Shown here: piece after piece, positions 5,833 to 9,677 of the stretch
Layout: each line of letters starts with the position of its first letter
How positions within the stretch are numbered: position 1 is the stretch's first letter
Assembly: GCA_031276055.1 (NCBI GenBank)
Contig: JAISNW010000063.1
Span: 1-9,677, forward strand
Reading direction: 5' to 3'
Length of the DNA: 9,677 bases
Source: Deferribacteraceae bacterium
GTDB taxonomy: Bacteria > Chrysiogenota > Deferribacteres > Deferribacterales > JAISNW01
Notes under the pieces: generated by a model
Told to the model about the DNA's origin: nothing
Seen by the model: only the letters and a program-made list of their open reading frames with translations
Database searches by the model: none
Program-made: the position numbers and the translations under genes

Positions 5833-7206
5833 CACAACCTTCACATAGTCGGGGTAGAATGAGTATACCTCTACCGGTCCTGCTAAAGAAAAGCCTGGTC
5901 CCACATTACCCACCATAGAGAGCCCTGTTGAAAAAGCAGTGTAGAAATCCACCCCTGAAGCAGCAGCCGCCCCTGTTACGACAAAAACTGTCAGCATATA
6001 TAAAAAGAGAAATCCCGTCACCCCATAAACAAGCGTTTTATTCAGCGGCTGTCCGTTCAACCGTATTGTAAAAACCCCTTTGGGGTGTAAAAACGAGCGC
6101 ATCTCATTTATCGCCTGCTTAAAGAGGATCGCCACCCGCATAATCTTAAAACCGCCGGCGGTAGAACCCGCGCAGCCGCCGCAAAACATTAATAGAAGTA
6201 AGATATACTGGCTCAGCGGCGGCCATTTATCATAATCTTGAGTGTAAAAACCTGAGGATGTGACCACCGCTATTGTATGAAACACCGCATGGCGGACAGT
6301 CTCCCCTAAAAGCTCCGGCTCTGCTTGAAACCAGTTGGTAAGGGCAATTGCGAAAGATGCTGCAAATATTATCAAAATATACGCCTTAAGCTCCGTATTC
6401 TGAAATACTGCACTGAATTTTCCTGTAAAGAGGCGGTAATATAGGGCGAAATTTATCCCCGCCGCAAACATAGTGCAGATCGCAATCCATTCGATGCCGT
6501 CAGAATGAAAATAGGCAAAGCTCTCGTCTTTTGTGGAAAAACCGCCGGATGCGATGGCGCTCATGGCGTGGTTTACCGCATTAAAGAGATCCATCCCGAA
6601 AATCTTAAACATGATGGCGCTTATTATTGTAAAAACTAGATATATCACCCAGAGCAGCTTTGCTGTTTGGGCTATTCTAGGGGTTAAACGTTCTACATCC
6701 AACCCGCCCGCTTCTGCCTTAAAAAGCTGCATATTCCCGATGCCTAAAAGGGGCATAAGGGCGACAGAGAGCATAACAATCCCCATCCCGCCGATCCAGA
6801 GGCAGGTTGAGCGCCAGAGGAGCACCCCCTTATAAACGTTGTCAAGCCCGCTTATAACGGTGGCGCCTGTGGTGGTGATTCCGCTTGACGCCTCAAAGAA
6901 CGCATCCACCCAGTTAGAAACAGTTCCTGTCGCTAAAAAAGGGAGCATAGCGGCTATAATAACAGAAAACCATGCAAGAAAAACCACTACAAAGCCATCT
7001 TTTACATTCAGATCGCTAGGCGGGAGGCGGCGGGTGAAAAAGAGGATAACGCATGAAGGGATGGCAATTGCCGCTATGCAATATGCGAAGTGCAAAAAAA
7101 CTTCTCTTCCGTCTGCAAAAAAAGATAAGATCGCTGAAGGCAGCATTGCAGCCGCAGTGAAGAGGACGACAAAGGTTAAAATTCTAAGGAGGAATAAGCT
7201 GTGCAT
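5752..7206 (-). CDS. trkH: Trk system potassium uptake protein, membrane pore subunit
   Basis: K+-translocating subunit in the cytoplasmic membrane, working as a dimer gated by TrkA; 484 residues, normal for TrkH. The family's four membrane-pore-membrane repeats can be followed by their filter loops: SSGITTTGAT (107-116), AIASGGFST (217-225), VVTSSGFYT (314-322) and LSMVGNVGPG (429-438). The third repeat is followed by GSTAGGFKIMR (347-357). The final membrane helix carries R467 in IGRLEIYTF, the position of the conserved gate arginine of TrkH. Start ATG at 7206 comes 1 nt after the trkA stop (TGA-g-ATG), so translation is very probably coupled. The gene ends with a normal family C-terminus (FFWKK), yet its last 81 bp also encode the aroE tail on the other strand. 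I found no intrinsic terminator beyond the stop. Confidence 0.96.
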   Translation of the reverse strand: MHSLFLLRILTFVVLFTAAAMLPSAILSFFADGREVFLHFAYCIAAIAIPSCVILFFTRRLPPSDLNVKDGFVVVFLAWFSVIIAAMLPFLATGTVSNWVDAFFEASSGITTTGATVISGLDNVYKGVLLWRSTCLWIGGMGIVMLSVALMPLLGIGNMQLFKAEAGGLDVERLTPRIAQTAKLLWVIYLVFTIISAIMFKIFGMDLFNAVNHAMSAIASGGFSTKDESFAYFHSDGIEWIAICTMFAAGINFALYYRLFTGKFSAVFQNTELKAYILIIFAASFAIALTNWFQAEPELLGETVRHAVFHTIAVVTSSGFYTQDYDKWPPLSQYILLLLMFCGGCAGSTAGGFKIMRVAILFKQAINEMRSFLHPKGVFTIRLNGQPLNKTLVYGVTGFLFLYMLTVFVVTGAAAASGVDFYTAFSTGLSMVGNVGPGFSLAGPVEVYSFYPDYVKVVLGLAMVIGRLEIYTFFMLLMPFFWKK

Positions 7207-7207
7207 C

Positions 7208-8548
7208 TCAACTTATCAACTTTTCAAGGGCGGCGATGCTGGAGCGCTTTACAAAGAAGAGGACTTGATCGTTTGCATATAAAACGGTGTTTCCTTTAGG
7301 TATAATATTTTTCCGCCACCTCTTTACAGCGATAATCCTGCAATCTTCAGGGAGTTTAAGCTCTTTCAGCTCAACATTCACAAGGGTGGAATCAGCGGCT
7401 AAAGTTATCTCTATCGCCTCTGCCTGTCCGTCAAAGATAGAGCGGACGTCAGAAACGCTGCCTTTACGGATAAATTTTAGAATAGAGTTTAGGGCGCAAA
7501 AGCGGGGGCTTACGGTAGAATCTATCCCTATACTTTGAGCTAAGTGCAGGTAGCTGGATGTTTCAACCACCGCTACAGCGCGTTTTATCCCGATAGATTT
7601 ACCATAAGCGCCGCTTAATATGTTGAGTTCTTCATTTTTAGCGGCGCATATTATAGCATCATAATCTGCTAGGTTCTCCTCTTTAACGATATGCCCATCA
7701 GATATTTCGCCGTTTATAACCAGAACCTCAGGCAGATGTTCTGAAAGGGTTTTGCAATGTTCATAGTCTTTATCTATGAGCATAACGCTCCGCCCCTTAG
7801 CTGCGAGAACCTCAGCTACCTCAACGCCAATGCTTGTGCCGCCGAGGATCGCTATCTTTTGCAGAGTATCGTTTTTATAACCGATGATCTTTGAGAGGCG
7901 GCGGAAGGTGCGTTTATCGGCTGCTATATATATTGCATCCCCCTCGTTTATAATAAACTCGCCATCAGGGATAGAGAGCTCGCCCGCACGCACAATCCCC
8001 GCGATAATGAACTCCTCTTTTAAGCCTATGCGTATATCTTTTACAGCTTTTCCTAAAAAATAGCTCCCTGCCTCAACAAAGTAATCTCTAAACTGGATAT
8101 TCACCCTTTCAAATATCTTTATAGAGCTTGCCGCCCCCTGTTCAACTATATCAAGTATCTCGTTTGCAGCTTCCTCTTCGGTGTTTATAATATAGGCTAT
8201 ATCCGCCTTGCCGCTGGAAAAAACCTCGCTCTTGGTATAATTTTCGCTGCGAACGCGGGCGATCTTGATCGGCACGTTAAAATTAGAGGATACAATAAAG
8301 CAGGAGATAAGATTTACCTCATCTATAGAGGTAACCGCTAAAAATACATCTGTTCTTGAGATGCCCGCACTCTTAAGAGTTTCAAGGCTTGTGGCGTCTC
8401 CTGTAAGAACTATAGAATCTAGTGCAACACTCGCCCGCCTTGCCTGAGCAGGGTCGCGCTCTATAATCACCACATCTTTGGCTTCTTCGGTGAGCTGTCG
8501 GGCTATCTGAAGCCCGACCTCCCCTGCCCCTACAATAACAACTTTCAT
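7208..8548 (-). CDS. trkA: Trk system potassium uptake protein, NAD-binding regulatory subunit
   Basis: Peripheral cytosolic RCK protein that binds NAD(H) and nucleotides and controls TrkH. At 446 residues it is the two-repeat TrkA form rather than the single-domain KtrA form. The first Rossmann domain (1-116) has GAGEVG at 7-12 and acidic E30 at the end of beta-2, typical of NAD rather than NADP binding. A TrkA-C domain follows (about 139-222). The second Rossmann domain (231-345) has GGTSIGVEV (236-244) with D259 at the matching acidic position, then a second TrkA-C domain (about 366-446). The second glycine loop departs slightly from GxGxxG (GGTSIG), as is common in TrkA. It is first in the trkA-trkH operon. 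The ATG at 8548 has only a weak GAG upstream, and a possible -10 lies just 5 nt before it, so the mRNA could be almost leaderless. Confidence 0.96.
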   Translation of the reverse strand: MKVVIVGAGEVGLQIARQLTEEAKDVVIIERDPAQARRASVALDSIVLTGDATSLETLKSAGISRTDVFLAVTSIDEVNLISCFIVSSNFNVPIKIARVRSENYTKSEVFSSGKADIAYIINTEEEAANEILDIVEQGAASSIKIFERVNIQFRDYFVEAGSYFLGKAVKDIRIGLKEEFIIAGIVRAGELSIPDGEFIINEGDAIYIAADKRTFRRLSKIIGYKNDTLQKIAILGGTSIGVEVAEVLAAKGRSVMLIDKDYEHCKTLSEHLPEVLVINGEISDGHIVKEENLADYDAIICAAKNEELNILSGAYGKSIGIKRAVAVVETSSYLHLAQSIGIDSTVSPRFCALNSILKFIRKGSVSDVRSIFDGQAEAIEITLAADSTLVNVELKELKLPEDCRIIAVKRWRKNIIPKGNTVLYANDQVLFFVKRSSIAALEKLIS

Positions 8549-8719
8549 AACTCATATTATTTCAAACCGAAACTTTTAGCAAGGGCATCGTAACTTGGCT
8601 GTCAGCAAAAAATATTGCAAAAAGGGTTGAAGAGAAAGCGCTCTGGAGACTGTTTTTTTATGGAATTAAGAGATCATTGCAATTTTTAAGGATTAAATGT
8701 AATTTAAGAGCTAACTGCG
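8549..8719. other. Divergent intergenic region between trkA and the heptosyltransferase gene (171 bp)
   Basis: This is the longest gene-free stretch. It should hold promoters for both directions. A candidate for trkA is listed separately. For the rightward gene the only candidate I see is TTGCAA (8677-8682) with TAATTT (8700-8705, 3/6) at 17-nt spacing, which is weak. A second TTGCAA lies at 8615-8620. A short AGAG/CTCT stem followed 8 nt later by a T-run (8653-8659) is too weak to call a terminator. No RNA gene or riboswitch was recognised. Confidence 0.6.
8554..8582 (-). promoter_or_regulatory. Candidate trkAH promoter, placing transcription start at or near the ATG
   Basis: On the - strand, TTGCTA (8582-8577, 4/6) and TAATAT (8559-8554, 4/6) are separated by exactly 17 nt. 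The -10 ends 5 nt before the trkA ATG at 8548, so a start about 7 nt downstream would give a leaderless or nearly leaderless message. Both boxes are imperfect in A+T-rich DNA. Confidence 0.3.
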
Positions 8720-9677
8720 ATGAAGAAAAAGTGTGATAGAATATTAATAATTAAGATAGGCGCTTTAGGCGACATTGCCCTTGCAAGCTCTATCCTTCCC
8801 GCCCTAAAAGAGAGCTCTCCTGATTCCCATATTACATGGCTTTGCGGGGATGACTTAGAGCAGTTAGTTGCAAATTTCTCTGAAGTTGATAAGATTATCA
8901 CCGTTCCCAGACGCTTTGTCAGCGGGACGGTATTTCATAAGATAGTATTCTGCATGATAGTCTGGTTAAAACTCTCCCTCTCCCATTACGATCTATGTAT
9001 TATAGCCCAGCAAGGCAAACGTTATAGAATCCTCCCTATCTTTATCAGTGCGAAGAGATTTCGTTTCTTTTTAGGGCGCAGCGGAAACATCCCTGGTAGA
9101 TACAGAGGAACAGATTATGCTAGGCTTGCGGTCGGTTCAGACTCGGAAGGCGATATTCCTCCAACCTTTCCTAAGATAAATATCCCCCCCGCAGCCCCCC
9201 TAACCACACGCAATATCCTCTTATTTGTGGGCGGGGCGTATTATGAAGAGCCTTTTGACGGTCTAAGGCGCTACTCTGCGGAAAAATACCGTCTCATTGC
9301 TGAACGGCTTTTATCTGCCGGCTATCAGGTGACTCTTATAGGCAGCAAGGCAGATAGGTGGGTTGAGAGCCATTTTGAGGGGCTTGATGTAACAAGCGCC
9401 TTAGGGAAAACTACCATAAACTCCCTTTTAGCCATCATAGCCAGCAGCTCCGCCTTGATAAGCCATGATTCAGGTCCTATGCACCTTGCTGTGCTTTTGC
9501 AGACCCCATTAGTAGCAATATTTGGACCCACTTGGCATAAAGACTGCCTGCCTAGAGACGGCAAATTTGCCGCCATATACCCTGAACTCCCCTGCTACCC
9601 TTGCTACGATGGGAAATATTTTGCCTTCGCCTGCGCCAAAAAACGCAAAAAGGTTGGAAATACCTTTGAAGAGCCTC
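8720..9677 (+). CDS. ADP-heptose:LPS heptosyltransferase-like glycosyltransferase (GT9), 3'-truncated by window edge
   Basis: Cytoplasmic-face glycosyltransferase of the GT-B fold that adds heptose (or a related sugar) to the LPS inner core. 319 residues are present and the frame is open to the window end; family members have about 330-360, so little is missing. The N-terminus RILIIKIGALGDIALASS holds D18 of the conserved GALGD motif, the position of the catalytic aspartate in WaaC/WaaF. The donor-site motif SHDSGPMHLAVLLQTPLVAIFGPT spans about 248-271 (D250, H255). It is followed by C292-Y-P-C295 and C305, the C-PC-C cluster typical of the heptosyltransferase C-terminus. The ATG at 8720 has AAGAG at 8706-8710. 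It is transcribed away from trkA. Whether it is heptosyltransferase I, II or a later core enzyme cannot be decided, so no symbol is given. Confidence 0.92.
   Translation, partial: MKKKCDRILIIKIGALGDIALASSILPALKESSPDSHITWLCGDDLEQLVANFSEVDKIITVPRRFVSGTVFHKIVFCMIVWLKLSLSHYDLCIIAQQGKRYRILPIFISAKRFRFFLGRSGNIPGRYRGTDYARLAVGSDSEGDIPPTFPKINIPPAAPLTTRNILLFVGGAYYEEPFDGLRRYSAEKYRLIAERLLSAGYQVTLIGSKADRWVESHFEGLDVTSALGKTTINSLLAIIASSSALISHDSGPMHLAVLLQTPLVAIFGPTWHKDCLPRDGKFAAIYPELPCYPCYDGKYFAFACAKKRKKVGNTFEEP

Noticed and set aside
6839..7282. 147-codon + strand open frame antisense to the start of trkH and end of trkA (also 6533-6835 on the + strand).
   Set aside because: Lies opposite strongly conserved TrkH/TrkA coding sequence, shows low-complexity Lys/Thr/Ala content without any recognisable domain, and has no convincing ribosome site. 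A shadow frame.

Overview
The window reads as chromosomal DNA from a bacterium with an outer membrane. Support comes from a heptosyltransferase-type glycosyltransferase (LPS core), a WbaP-type phosphotransferase that loads sugar onto undecaprenyl phosphate, and a Trk potassium system with separate TrkA and TrkH. Sampled core genes are about 45-60% G+C. I cannot name the genus or phylum from sequence alone. There is no rRNA, tRNA, CRISPR array, transposase or integrase in view.

Left part (1-1312): the C-terminal 436 residues of a family 5 (oligopeptide/dipeptide type) ABC transporter substrate-binding protein; its start lies outside the window.

Middle left (1315-3435): a compositionally different, A+T-rich block. 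It holds a beta-class DNA methyltransferase with an SPPY catalytic motif (probably m4C) and a Cys4 zinc-ribbon-like insert, whose ATG lies 2 nt after the transporter stop codon. Two unrecognised genes of 83 and 193 codons follow, overlapping each other by 26 bp. The pair has its own likely promoter, which overlaps an inverted repeat. No restriction endonuclease could be recognised. This block is the accessory, least explained part of the window: it could be a restriction-modification remnant, a small defence or addiction module, or an orphan methyltransferase beside unrelated cargo.

Middle right (3481-5832): wbaP (first step of O-antigen or exopolysaccharide repeat-unit assembly) followed 42 bp later by aroE (shikimate dehydrogenase), both on the + strand.

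Right part (5752-8548, - strand): trkA then trkH, one tightly coupled operon (TGA-g-ATG junction) encoding the cytosolic NAD-binding regulator and the membrane pore of a K+ uptake system. The end of trkH overlaps the end of aroE by 81 bp, tail to tail. A 171-bp divergent intergenic region (8549-8719) then separates trkA from a GT9-family heptosyltransferase gene that runs off the right edge. The longest stretch without a gene is that 171-bp spacer.
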